Shown piece by piece: positions 33,448-42,350 of a DNA stretch of 56,443 nucleotides. The notes beneath the pieces were generated by a model, which was not told the origin of the DNA, ran no database searches, and saw only the letters and a list, made by a program, of their open reading frames with translations. Numbering within the stretch: the stretch's first letter is position 1; the number at the start of each line of letters is the position of its first letter. The position numbers and the translations under genes are program-made. This DNA comes from Bacteroidales bacterium UBA6117 (GTDB lineage: Bacteria > Bacteroidota > Bacteroidia > Bacteroidales > VadinHA17). Where the stretch lies: assembly GCA_002428385.1 (NCBI GenBank), contig DIWB01000031.1:1-56443 (forward strand), in the 5' to 3' direction.

Positions 33448-34833
33448 TCAGGAGCATAATGCCTCAATATCGGCAACAGTTTTCGGAATTGGTTTACCCA
33501 GAAGCTTATGTCCTTTTTCAGTGATAAGAACGTTGTCTTCAATCCTGATACCACCGATTTCCATCCAGTCAGCCAGCTTATTATAGTTGATGAATTCCCT
33601 GAATTTACCCTCCGATTCCCATTTTTCTATCAACTCGGGAATAAAGTAAATTCCGGGTTCCACCGTGAAAACATGACCGGGCTTGTAAGGAAGGGCAAAC
33701 CTCAGGAAGGCAAGACCGAACTGTTCGCTTCTCTTCACTTCATCGCTGTAGCCCACATAATTCTCGCCAAGTCCTTCCATGTCGTGAACGTCGAGTCCCA
33801 TCATATGCCCCAGTCCGTGAGGCATAAAAAGGGCATGGGCTCCCTTTTCAACGGCTTCGGCCGTGTCTCCCTTCATCAGACCGAGTTCCTTCAGCGAAGA
33901 TGCAATTATACGGCAGGCATTCAGGTGAAGGTCGCGGTTTGAAATGCCCGGTTTCGCGGTTTTTATCGACTCAGCGTTGGCCTTCAGCACTATCTCATAA
34001 ATGTCTTTCTGCTTCCGGTTGAATTTCCCGCCGACAGGGGTGGTGCGGGTGATATCAGAACTGTAGTGCATGTTCGATTCAGCCCCGGCATCAGTAACCA
34101 TCATCCGTCCCTTAAGCAGGATATTGTCGTGATTATGGTTGTGTAGTGTCTGTCCGTTGATGCTCAGAATTATAGGGAAGGAAGTACCTCCTCCGTGTGC
34201 CAGGGCAATTCCCTCGATGGTTCCGAAGATTTCCTGTTCCTTCACACCGGGTTTGCACATCTTCATTGCCGTGGTATGCATCTCATAAGCTACAGCCACA
34301 GCCTTTTCGATCTCAACTATTTCAACCTGTTCCTTTATTGAACGCATGGAGACAACAGCCTTTATCAGATCGACCGATGCAAGAGTTTTCATCTTGCAGG
34401 GATTTTCCCTGAGAAGGGCACCAAGCGTCATTTTATTCTCACCCCTGCAGGGAGGCAGGAAATGCACCTTGCGCTTCTTTGAAAGGGCATCGCCGATTAC
34501 GCTTTCAAGCTTCGTAAAAGGTGACGCGTTGACCACGCCGCACCCGAGGGCCAGCTCCTTAACAGTCGGTTGGGGACCCATCCAGATGATATCGTCTATG
34601 TCGACATCCTTGCCGAATATCCAGTCCTTTCCGGTATCAAAATCCATCAGGCCGGCAAATCCGGGCAGATCAAGTCCGAAATAATAGAGAAAATCACTGT
34701 CCTGCCTGAAATGATACTGGTTGGCAGGATAATTCATAGGGGAATCGACATTCCCAATGAAAAGGGCTAGTCCCGATTTCATGATTCCATGCAGCCTGGC
34801 CCTGCGGCTGATATAAACTTCCTTTTTGAACAT
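33448..34833 (-). CDS. pepP: Xaa-Pro aminopeptidase (M24B family)
   Basis: A 461-residue dimetal peptidase removing N-terminal residues before proline. The N-terminal aminopeptidase P domain (about 1-150) has NYPANQYHFRQDSDFLYYFG. The C-terminal pita-bread domain has the metal ligands in VTDAGAESNMHYSSDITRT (Asp, Asp), HGLGHMMGLDVHD (His), FTVEPGIYFIPELI (Glu) and GGIRIEDNVLIT (Glu). No signal peptide is present, so it is cytoplasmic. It is convergent with sdhB and transcribed alone. Confidence 0.92.
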   Translation of the reverse strand: MFKKEVYISRRARLHGIMKSGLALFIGNVDSPMNYPANQYHFRQDSDFLYYFGLDLPGFAGLMDFDTGKDWIFGKDVDIDDIIWMGPQPTVKELALGCGVVNASPFTKLESVIGDALSKKRKVHFLPPCRGENKMTLGALLRENPCKMKTLASVDLIKAVVSMRSIKEQVEIVEIEKAVAVAYEMHTTAMKMCKPGVKEQEIFGTIEGIALAHGGGTSFPIILSINGQTLHNHNHDNILLKGRMMVTDAGAESNMHYSSDITRTTPVGGKFNRKQKDIYEIVLKANAESIKTAKPGISNRDLHLNACRIIASSLKELGLMKGDTAEAVEKGAHALFMPHGLGHMMGLDVHDMEGLGENYVGYSDEVKRSEQFGLAFLRFALPYKPGHVFTVEPGIYFIPELIEKWESEGKFREFINYNKLADWMEIGGIRIEDNVLITEKGHKLLGKPIPKTVADIEALCS

Positions 34834-34999
34834 ATCCGGTTTTTTTTACTGATTCAACGATTCAGCTAAGTTAATATCCTCAGCGATACGATCCCAGTTT
34901 TCGGTCACTTAAAATCAGGCCGAAAAAATTATTAACCGGTTGATCTTAAATTCCGTAATCAGAACACTTTAATATCAAATATTTTGCTTTACGAATACT

Positions 35000-35030
35000 A
35001 TTGGATATTAACAAAACGTTATTATATTCG
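35000..35030 (+). promoter_or_regulatory. Candidate promoter for the conserved unknown-dus operon
   Basis: ATTG (35000-35003) and TATATTCG (35023-35030) with a 19-bp spacer closely match the TTTG / TAnnTTTG Bacteroidota pattern, 41 bp upstream of ATG 35072. The rest of the 238-bp gap from 34834 is AT-rich with no gene. Confidence 0.4.
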
Positions 35031-35071
35031 CATTAAAGTTATCAACAGCTTTTTAACACCAACCTGATCTT

Positions 35072-35806
35072 ATGCCATACAGAAGATTGCCGAACACTGA
35101 TGCCGCACGTATCAGGGCGATGAGAATCGCTCTCGACAAAGGACGCGAGGTTCCGCCTAACCAGATGGCCTTCTCTCCCAAGATGATCGTTAAACTGCAG
35201 AGGTTTCTTCCTCAGTTTGAGAATATGATCATGCTCCAGCGCCAGTCTTATGCTTCTCAGAACAACAAAAGCAAGGAATATGCCGAGCTTATAAGGAAAG
35301 CAAGGCTTTACCTCACTCATTTCGTTAGAGTGATGAACATGGCTATTTTCAGGGGCGATCTTCCGGCCGAGACCAGGGCTTTCTACGGACTGGCAACAAG
35401 CGAATCTACGGTTCCTTCGCTTAATACCGAAAATGAACTTATAAGCTGGGGGAAAAGGATAATTGAAGGAGAAGAATTCCGGATCAGGAAAGGCGGCTCC
35501 CCGATTACCAATCCCACCATCGCGGTTGTAAAAGTAAGATACCAGAATTTCCTCGAATCCTGGAATTTCCAGAAAACACTTGCCAAAAGAACCCTCGATT
35601 ATACGGAAAAGAACTACGAACTGAGAAAGGAAGCCGACGATCTGATCCAGCAGATCTGGAACGAGATCGAAAATACCCACAGCACCCTGCCTGAAGATAA
35701 AAGAATGCCGGCAAGCGAGAATTACGGTATCGTATATTTCTACAGAAAGAGTGAACTGAACAAATCCGGATCACCTGCAGAGGCGCAAAGCACAATCTGG
35801 CCTTAA
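35072..35806 (+). CDS. Conserved cytoplasmic protein of unknown function
   Basis: A 244-residue protein without signal peptide or membrane segments. The N-terminus is basic (MPYRRLPNTDAARIRAMRIA), and the body is mostly helical (IVKLQRFLPQFENMIMLQRQ, KEYAELIRKARLYLTHFVRV). A short beta region follows (FRIRKGGSPITNPTIAVVKV), then a long C-terminal helix (LRKEADDLIQQIWNEIENTH). Codon use and a promoter-like sequence upstream support a real gene. I do not recognise a family. It lies 11 bp ahead of the tRNA-dihydrouridine synthase gene and is probably co-transcribed, which could point to an RNA-related role, but that is inference. Confidence 0.75.
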   Translation: MPYRRLPNTDAARIRAMRIALDKGREVPPNQMAFSPKMIVKLQRFLPQFENMIMLQRQSYASQNNKSKEYAELIRKARLYLTHFVRVMNMAIFRGDLPAETRAFYGLATSESTVPSLNTENELISWGKRIIEGEEFRIRKGGSPITNPTIAVVKVRYQNFLESWNFQKTLAKRTLDYTEKNYELRKEADDLIQQIWNEIENTHSTLPEDKRMPASENYGIVYFYRKSELNKSGSPAEAQSTIWP

Positions 35807-35817
35807 CAAATATCTCA

Positions 35818-36831
35818 TTGACCATAGGTAATATACAGCTCGGAGAATATCCTCTGTTCCTTGCTCCGATGGAGGATATCACCGATCCGTCATTCCGCTA
35901 TTTATGCAAGATGAACGGCGCGGATTTCATGTACACCGAATTCATATCATCCGACGGACTGATAAGGGATGGTCAGAAGAGCGTGAAGAAACTTGATATT
36001 TATGATTTCGAGCGACCGATAGGCATTCAGCTTTACGGCCATCTGACCGATGCCATGGTAGAGGCCGCCCTGATCGCGGAAAATGCCCGGCCGGAACTGA
36101 TTGACATAAATTTCGGATGCCCGGTAAAAAAAATAGCCAACAGAGGGGCCGGAGCCGGGATGCTTCGCAATATTCCCATGATGATATCAATGACCGAAGC
36201 AATTGTAAAGGCGGTTAAACTCCCGGTAACGGTCAAGACCCGCATCGGATGGGATGAGGACAGCAAAAATATTGTGGAGGTTGCTGAAAGACTCCAGGAT
36301 ACAGGTATAGCCGCCTTGACAATCCACGGAAGGACAAGAGCCCAGCTTTACAAAGGTTCAGCCGACTGGACTCTTATAGGCGAAGTCAAAAACAATCCCA
36401 GGATGAAAATTCCGGTAATCGGCAACGGAGACATAGACAGCCCTGAAAAAGCCAGGGAAATGTTCAGCAGGTACGGAGTCGACGGGATTATGATCGGAAG
36501 GGCCACAGTGGGCAGGCCCTGGATTTTCAGGGATATAAGACATTACCTCGATACCGGTGAGCTCCTCCCCGAACCGGAGGTTTCAGAAAAAGCCTTACTC
36601 GCGCTGCTTCATCTCGATAAATCCATCGAGTTCAAGGAAGGCAAAAAGGCTATCTTTGAGATGAGAAGGCATCTCTCAAACTATTTCAAGGGTCTCCCTC
36701 ATTTCAAAGAAACAAGACTGAAACTTCTGACCACTCCCGAACCTGAACAAATAAGGGAAATAATAAACGAAATCAGCGAAAAATGGGGTAGCTATCGCAC
36801 TGACGACAGAACGTCGGTGTACGGGCTCTGA
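35818..36831 (+). CDS. dusB: tRNA-dihydrouridine synthase (DusB-like)
   Basis: A 337-residue flavin enzyme that reduces specific uridines in tRNA to dihydrouridine. The FMN TIM barrel has LFLAPMEDITDPSFRYLC, the catalytic Cys in DINFGCPVKKIANRGAGAG, VKTRIGWD, TIHGRTRAQLYKGSADW and VIGNGDIDSPEKA, followed by DGIMIGRATVGRPWIF. The helical C-terminal tRNA-binding domain starts near residue 245. The best start is TTG at 35818, 11 bp after the upstream gene; the next ATG (in MEDITDP) would cut into the barrel. The 3' end overlaps the convergent CPBP protease gene by 40 bp. Confidence 0.93.
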   Translation: MTIGNIQLGEYPLFLAPMEDITDPSFRYLCKMNGADFMYTEFISSDGLIRDGQKSVKKLDIYDFERPIGIQLYGHLTDAMVEAALIAENARPELIDINFGCPVKKIANRGAGAGMLRNIPMMISMTEAIVKAVKLPVTVKTRIGWDEDSKNIVEVAERLQDTGIAALTIHGRTRAQLYKGSADWTLIGEVKNNPRMKIPVIGNGDIDSPEKAREMFSRYGVDGIMIGRATVGRPWIFRDIRHYLDTGELLPEPEVSEKALLALLHLDKSIEFKEGKKAIFEMRRHLSNYFKGLPHFKETRLKLLTTPEPEQIREIINEISEKWGSYRTDDRTSVYGL

Positions 36832-37772
36832 TCATTTTCCCGGGGCGGCTCGACACGGGCCGTCAGCAATGACCACGAATCCCAGTTCAGCAGCTTTTTC
36901 ATTACAACTACAAATAGTATCCCGGTAATAAGCAAGCCTGCAAATTCGGTCATGGGTTGGATGTTCAACTGTTCATACATGGCGTCAGTCTGAAGAGCTG
37001 ACGACTTATTTGTAACCATAATACACAGGAATATATTGTTGGCCGCATGGGCCCCTATTGCAACTTCGATACCGTCGTCGAGGATTGTGACAATCCCGAA
37101 GATCAGCCCGAAAGTGATGTACTGAGGCATCATCATCATAAATCCGAACTCATCCACCTCCGGGTTAAAGGAGTGCATCAGACCGAACAGGACTGATGTC
37201 AGCACCACCGGAAGCCACCTGTTTCTGAATAGCACAGCAAATCCCTGCATCAGATAACCCCTGAAGAGTGTCTCCTCGAAGGCCGCCTGGAAGGGAATCA
37301 GGGCCAGACAGATCAGTATCAGGGGAAGAAGGGTTCCGGAAACATTGTTCAACCTGAAATTCGAGGGATCGACTTTCATGTAGACAAACAGATAAAGGGC
37401 CGAGATGATCAGCCATACAAGGGCGGATTTCAGAAACCTGTCCCACCGGAAACTGCGTCCACCATTGATGGTCGCACCAAAGGTTCTTTGATTCAGAGGC
37501 TTGATAAGCAGAACAAAAGCCAGTATCCCGATGATGAAGGGAAAAAGATTCATGAGAAGACCAATATTCGGTTCGAACCCGAGAACCCCGAGATTGCCCG
37601 GATCTTCGGCAATCTTTCCTATAAGCCCGGGATCTTCGGCAACTTTTGAACTATAGCCCAGCAGGAGCGGCAATGCACCTATAGTATTTGTAGCCAGAAG
37701 TATGGCCGCAAACATTACTATATACCTCCATACGGCATTTTTGCCAGTGAATGATGATTCAAGATGGTTCAT
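36792..37772 (-). CDS. CPBP-family intramembrane glutamic protease
   Basis: A 326-residue polytopic membrane protein of the CAAX protease/bacteriocin-processing (Abi) family. Motif 1 is FEETLFRGYLMQ (Glu-Glu pair and Arg), motif 2 is FGLMHSF (His) and motif 3 is GAHAANNIF (His/Asn), all within predicted helices. About eight transmembrane helices are visible. A small tandem duplication appears in a periplasmic loop at about residues 45-60 (VAEDPGLIGK, IAEDPGNLG). It follows nadB by 12 bp on the same strand. The C-terminus overlaps dusB tail-to-tail by 40 bp. Substrate unknown. Confidence 0.87.
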   Translation of the reverse strand: MNHLESSFTGKNAVWRYIVMFAAILLATNTIGALPLLLGYSSKVAEDPGLIGKIAEDPGNLGVLGFEPNIGLLMNLFPFIIGILAFVLLIKPLNQRTFGATINGGRSFRWDRFLKSALVWLIISALYLFVYMKVDPSNFRLNNVSGTLLPLILICLALIPFQAAFEETLFRGYLMQGFAVLFRNRWLPVVLTSVLFGLMHSFNPEVDEFGFMMMMPQYITFGLIFGIVTILDDGIEVAIGAHAANNIFLCIMVTNKSSALQTDAMYEQLNIQPMTEFAGLLITGILFVVVMKKLLNWDSWSLLTARVEPPRENDQSPYTDVLSSVR

Positions 37773-37784
37773 TATATCAGTGTT

Positions 37785-39362
37785 TTACTTCAGGGTGCCT
37801 GTTCTCTTCGGATAATCGATCGAATAATGGAGACCAATACTCTCCTTCCTGTTCATTGCCATCTTGATTATCAGATATCCCACATTTATCAGATTCCGGA
37901 GCTCACATATCTGTTTTGAAATCAGCGATCGTTTATAAAGGCTTTCAGTTTCCCTGTAAAGTATCTCAAGCCTCACCATAGCCCTTTCCAGGCGAAGGTC
38001 GGACCTGACGATTCCGACATAGTTGCTCATTATCGACTGGAGTTCCTTAAGGCTCTGGGTTATAAGTACCATTTCCTCAAGGTGGGTAGTTCCCTTATAG
38101 TCCCAGTCAGGCAACTTCTCTTCAAAATCAAGCTCTTTTAACCTTTTTACCGAATGTTCCACAGCCCTGTGCGAGTAGACAGCAGCTTCCACCAGGGAGT
38201 TGGAGGCCAGACGGTTTGCTCCGTGGAGACCCGTCGACGATACTTCCCCGAGAGCATAGAGTCGTTCAATGTTGCTCTGTCCGTCGGTGTCCACCTTTAT
38301 TCCGCCGCAGGAATAATGAACGCATGGCACCACCGGTATTTTATCCTTTGTTATGTCTATCCCTCTATTCAGGCAATGTTCATAAACATTCGGGAAATGA
38401 TCCCTCAACCCTGCCGGGTCAAGATGGGTGCAATCGAGCCACACATGATCCTCTCCCCATATCTTGAGCTCATTGTCGATTGCCCTGGCAACTATGTCCC
38501 TGGGAGCAAGTGAACCCCGGCTGTCGTACCTGTTCATGAACTGCTCCCCGGCCATATTCCTGAGAATGGCCCCGTATCCCCTGAGAGCCTCTGTAATCAG
38601 AAACGACGGCCGCATTTCCGGATCATACAGTGAAGTCGGATGGAACTGGATGAACTCCATATTCTCAATTGTCCCCTTGGCCCTGTAAACCATTGCAACA
38701 CCGTCGCCCGTTGCTACCTCGGGGTTGGTTGTAGTCTGATAGGCATTCCCGAGCCCCCCTGTTGCCATTACTGTGATTTTTGCAAGAAAGGTGTACACTT
38801 TCTTCTCAATGAGGTCGGCAACATAAGCGCCATAACACTTTATGTCAGGAAAACTCCTTTTTACCTCTATCCCCAGATGGTGCTGGGTAAGTATTTCAAT
38901 TGCAAAATGATGCTCGAAAATCTCAATATTGGGATCATTCTTCACCCTGCTGATCAGGGTATTCTCGATCACCTCGCCAGTCTTGTCCTTTGCATGAAGG
39001 ATCCTGTGCTCGGTATGTCCTCCCTCCTTCGCCAGGTCGTAGGTGCCATCCTTTTTCTTATCGAACGGAACTCCCAGTTGGATAAGATCCTGTATCCGTG
39101 CAGGAGCCTCCTGCACAACCATCCTCACCACCTCCTCGTTACAGATGCCATCGCCCGCAATCAGTGTGTCCCGTATATGCTTCTCAAAATTGTCGGGCTT
39201 ACTGAATACGGCCGCAATTCCCCCCTGTGCATACTTTGTATTCGAATCGTCGAGTGCCGATTTTGTAACAATTGCAACTTTTCCGTAACGGGCCGCCTTT
39301 AGTGCGAAGGTCAGTCCCGCTATTCCTGATCCGATCACCAGAAAATCCGTACGTTTTCTCAT
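37785..39362 (-). CDS. nadB: L-aspartate oxidase
   Basis: A 525-residue FAD enzyme oxidising L-aspartate to iminoaspartate, the first step of de novo NAD synthesis. FAD fold FLVIGSGIAGLTFALKAARY, then NTKYAQGGIAAVF, GHTEHRILHAKD, MEFIQFHPTSLYDP, SRGSLAPRDIVARAID, VPCVHYSCGGIKVD and STGLHGANRLASNSL are all characteristic of NadB and separate it from SdhA. The C-terminal helical domain is full length. It shares an operon with the CPBP gene downstream. nadA and nadC are not in the window. Confidence 0.96.
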   Translation of the reverse strand: MRKRTDFLVIGSGIAGLTFALKAARYGKVAIVTKSALDDSNTKYAQGGIAAVFSKPDNFEKHIRDTLIAGDGICNEEVVRMVVQEAPARIQDLIQLGVPFDKKKDGTYDLAKEGGHTEHRILHAKDKTGEVIENTLISRVKNDPNIEIFEHHFAIEILTQHHLGIEVKRSFPDIKCYGAYVADLIEKKVYTFLAKITVMATGGLGNAYQTTTNPEVATGDGVAMVYRAKGTIENMEFIQFHPTSLYDPEMRPSFLITEALRGYGAILRNMAGEQFMNRYDSRGSLAPRDIVARAIDNELKIWGEDHVWLDCTHLDPAGLRDHFPNVYEHCLNRGIDITKDKIPVVPCVHYSCGGIKVDTDGQSNIERLYALGEVSSTGLHGANRLASNSLVEAAVYSHRAVEHSVKRLKELDFEEKLPDWDYKGTTHLEEMVLITQSLKELQSIMSNYVGIVRSDLRLERAMVRLEILYRETESLYKRSLISKQICELRNLINVGYLIIKMAMNRKESIGLHYSIDYPKRTGTLK

Positions 39363-39387
39363 TGAACCTTCTGAAATTATTGAACGC

Positions 39388-39395
39388 CAAATATA
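39388..39395 (-). promoter_or_regulatory. Bacteroidota -7 box for nadB
   Basis: The minus strand reads TATATTTG, an exact TAnnTTTG match 25 bp upstream of the nadB ATG, the same sequence and distance as the dxs box. No clear -33 element is seen. Confidence 0.45.
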
Positions 39396-39477
39396 CTAAT
39401 TAATGCTTTTCATTATCCCGGTCACTTCCGGGACTGCCTGGCTTCAGACTATAAAGGGGCCTTCAGTATAAAACATG

Positions 39478-39509
39478 ATTGCTAAACCGGACTTTTTAAT
39501 TTACTTTTG
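39478..39509 (+). promoter_or_regulatory. Promoter for glyS and the downstream glycan cluster
   Basis: ATTG (39478-39481), a 20-bp spacer and TACTTTTG (39502-39509) fit the Bacteroidota -33/-7 promoter with one mismatch. The ATG of glyS is 23 bp downstream. Confidence 0.5.
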
Positions 39510-39532
39510 CTCACCAAAAACCTAAACGACTT

Positions 39533-41083
39533 ATGGCTCAGGATGATGTTTTTAAGAAACTGGTAGCCCACTGCAAGGAGTACGGTTATGTATTTCCCTC
39601 AAGTGAGATTTATGACGGATTAAGCGCAGTATACGACTACGGTCAGTACGGCGTCGAACTGAAGAACAACATAAAGAAATACTGGTGGGACAGCATGGTG
39701 CTTCTGCATGACAACATAGTGGGCATCGATTCGGCAATTTTCATGCATCCCACCATCTGGAAAGCATCCGGGCATGTCGACGCTTTTAACGATCCTCTTA
39801 TAGACAACAGGGATTCCAAGAAAAGATACAGGGCTGATGTCCTTATTGAAGAACACCTGGCGAAGATTGAAGAGAAGATATCGAAGGAGGTTGAAAAGGC
39901 CAGGGAAAGATTCGGGGAAGCCTTCGACGAGATAAAATTCAGAGAGACCAACCAGCGGGTACTGGCAAACCAGGCAAAAATTGACGAACTGAACACCAGG
40001 TTCTCCAAAGCCCTGAACGACACCGACCTGGCTGAACTGAGGCAGATAATTATCGATAACGAAATAGTATGCCCGATATCCGGAAGCCGCAACTGGACCG
40101 ATGTCAGGCAGTTCAATCTGATGTTCTCGACTGAAATGGGTTCCACCCTCGAAGGATCGAACAAGATCTATCTGAGGCCCGAAACAGCACAGGGGATCTT
40201 TGTCAACTTCCTTAACGTCCAGAAAACCGGCAGGATGAAGATACCTTTCGGGATAGCCCAGATCGGAAAGGCATTCCGCAATGAGATAGTTGCCAGACAG
40301 TTCATTTTCAGGATGAGGGAATTCGAACAGATGGAAATGCAGTATTTCGTCCAGCCGGGCTCCGAACTGGAATGGTTTGCCATATGGAAGGAAGCCAGGA
40401 TGAAATGGCACCAGGCCCTGGGATTCGGTGCGGAGAATTACCGTTTCCACGACCATGTCAAGCTTGCACATTATGCCAATGCTGCCACTGATATAGAATA
40501 CAGGTTCCCATTCGGATTCAAGGAAGTGGAAGGGATACATTCCAGGACTGATTATGACCTGAGCCAGCATCAGAAATACAGCGGAAAGAAGATGCAGTAC
40601 TTCGATCCTGAAAAAGGTGAATCATATGTTCCGTATGTCATAGAAACATCGATCGGTGTAGACAGGATGTTCCTGCAGGTCATGGCTGCTTCATACTGGG
40701 AAGAGGGACTGAAAAAGGAAGACGGTTCTTCCGATACCCGAGTTGTTCTGAGGCTGCCGGCTTTCCTAGCTCCCGTCAAGCTTGCCGTGATGCCACTTGT
40801 CAGGAAAGACGGCCTGCCGGAAATAGCCGAAAAGATCGTCCATAATCTTAAATTCGAATTCAACTGCCAGTACGACGACAAAGATTCAATAGGAAGGAGA
40901 TACCGCCGGCAGGATGCGATCGGTACACCCTACTGCATTACAATCGACCATCAGACCATCGACGACGCAACGGTTACAATAAGATACCGCGACTCTATGA
41001 AACAGGAGCGGGTAAAAATTGAAGCGCTCCTGGATATTATTAAGGAAAAAGTTAGCATCGTAAGCCTTTTGAGAAACATATGA
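39533..41083 (+). CDS. glyS: Glycyl-tRNA synthetase (dimeric alpha2 type)
   Basis: A 516-residue class II aminoacyl-tRNA synthetase charging tRNA-Gly. Visible are the N-terminal HCKEYGYVFPSSEIYDGLSA, motif 2 around FGIAQIGKAFRNEIVARQFI with RMREFEQMEMQYF, motif 3 around SIGVDRMFLQVMAASY, and the C-terminal anticodon-binding domain (KLAVMPLVRKDGLPEIAEKI, GRRYRRQDAIGTPYCITID). The type is the single-chain eukaryote/Gram-positive-like enzyme found in Bacteroidota, not the alpha2beta2 GlyQ/GlyS pair. The first glycosyltransferase gene begins 1 bp after its stop, so the glycan cluster may be co-transcribed with it. Confidence 0.96.
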   Translation: MAQDDVFKKLVAHCKEYGYVFPSSEIYDGLSAVYDYGQYGVELKNNIKKYWWDSMVLLHDNIVGIDSAIFMHPTIWKASGHVDAFNDPLIDNRDSKKRYRADVLIEEHLAKIEEKISKEVEKARERFGEAFDEIKFRETNQRVLANQAKIDELNTRFSKALNDTDLAELRQIIIDNEIVCPISGSRNWTDVRQFNLMFSTEMGSTLEGSNKIYLRPETAQGIFVNFLNVQKTGRMKIPFGIAQIGKAFRNEIVARQFIFRMREFEQMEMQYFVQPGSELEWFAIWKEARMKWHQALGFGAENYRFHDHVKLAHYANAATDIEYRFPFGFKEVEGIHSRTDYDLSQHQKYSGKKMQYFDPEKGESYVPYVIETSIGVDRMFLQVMAASYWEEGLKKEDGSSDTRVVLRLPAFLAPVKLAVMPLVRKDGLPEIAEKIVHNLKFEFNCQYDDKDSIGRRYRRQDAIGTPYCITIDHQTIDDATVTIRYRDSMKQERVKIEALLDIIKEKVSIVSLLRNI

Positions 41084-41084
41084 C

Positions 41085-42350
41085 ATGAAAAGGGTCCTGG
41101 TGATAACCTATAACTGGCCTCCGTCGGGCGGAATAGGTGTCCGGAGATGGCTTAAGTTCTCGAAACACCTTCCCTCATACGGCTGGGATCCGGTTATCCT
41201 TACAATCGACCCCTTATATGCCACTTATCCGGCACTCGATACCTCCCTTTCAGAGGATGTTCCTCCCGTCGAAATTCATAAAACAAGGGCAACCGACTGG
41301 TTCAGGCTGCTCACCAGCGACAAATCAAAAGTGCCTTCGGCTGGATTCGCGATGAATACCGATAACTCTTTAAAAGGAAAGATCTCGCGCTTTATAAGGG
41401 GAAATTTCTTCATCCCCGATCCCCGCAGAGGATGGAACAGATATGCTTTCAGAAAAGCATGCGAAATAATAGAATCGCAGAATATCGACAGGATAATAAC
41501 CACCAGCCCACCGCACTCCACCCAGCTCATTGGACTAAAGCTCAGGCTTAAATACCCCGGGATTAAGTGGATTGCCGACCTGCGCGACCCATGGACAGAT
41601 ATCTACTATTATAAGAAATTCTACCCTACACCACTTTCAAGGATGATCGACAGTACCTACGAAAGGCGTGTACTTCAATCGGCTGACCTGATAACCACAG
41701 TAGGAAAATCCCTGAAAACCCTTCTTGGTTCAAAAGTCCCGGGCATCGAAGGAAAGATACATGTGATATCCAACGGATTCGACGAAGACGATTTCAGCGG
41801 GATCATCGCTGAACAACCTGATGTTTTCACAATATCCTACATAGGTTCACTTTCAGGTATCTATCCTGTAAACGGGTTCCTTGATGCCCTGCGTATCGTT
41901 GCCGGCAAAGGAATAAATTACAGGTTAAGCTTTACAGGTTCGGTGCCTGCCGAAATCAAAGACAAGCTTATCAGGGGTGCCGGCGTTCCCGACATCAGCT
42001 TCACCCCCTTCTCGAGCCATCCGACCGCCCTGCTTAACATGCTCAATGCCAGCGCACTGTTACTAATAATCCCTGACCATGAAAGTTCGCGAAGTATTAT
42101 AACAGGGAAAATGTTCGAGTATCTTGCTGCAGGTAAACCCGTTATATGTCTGGCTCCTGCCGATGGCGATGCAGCAACAATACTGCATGAAACCGGACAC
42201 GGCAGAACATTTGACTACAACGATGCAGCCGGAATAGCCCGATATATAGAAGAACTGGCAAGGAACAGGAATCTGCCTGACCTGCCCCCTCCTGAATCCT
42301 ACTCCCGGAAGAATATTGTAAAGAGCATTGCTGAACTTCTTGAAAAATGA
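41085..42350 (+). CDS. GT4-type glycosyltransferase
   Basis: A 421-residue GT-B fold enzyme, probably adding a sugar to a surface-glycan intermediate at the cytoplasmic membrane face. The N-terminal domain opens with ITYNWPPSGGIGVRRWLKFS, the nucleotide-side domain has VISNGFDEDDF, ISYIGSLSGIYPVNGFLDAL and HESSRSIITGKMFEYLAAGK, where the GKMFEYLAAGKPVI stretch is the donor-binding E motif region of GT4 enzymes. No transmembrane segment. It starts 1 bp after glyS and overlaps the next glycosyltransferase gene by 4 bp (ATGA). Donor and acceptor are unknown. Confidence 0.88.
   Translation: MKRVLVITYNWPPSGGIGVRRWLKFSKHLPSYGWDPVILTIDPLYATYPALDTSLSEDVPPVEIHKTRATDWFRLLTSDKSKVPSAGFAMNTDNSLKGKISRFIRGNFFIPDPRRGWNRYAFRKACEIIESQNIDRIITTSPPHSTQLIGLKLRLKYPGIKWIADLRDPWTDIYYYKKFYPTPLSRMIDSTYERRVLQSADLITTVGKSLKTLLGSKVPGIEGKIHVISNGFDEDDFSGIIAEQPDVFTISYIGSLSGIYPVNGFLDALRIVAGKGINYRLSFTGSVPAEIKDKLIRGAGVPDISFTPFSSHPTALLNMLNASALLLIIPDHESSRSIITGKMFEYLAAGKPVICLAPADGDAATILHETGHGRTFDYNDAAGIARYIEELARNRNLPDLPPPESYSRKNIVKSIAELLEK

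Noticed and set aside
39620..40570. 316-codon minus-strand ORF inside glyS
   Set aside because: Antisense shadow of a conserved glycyl-tRNA synthetase; no recognisable domains.
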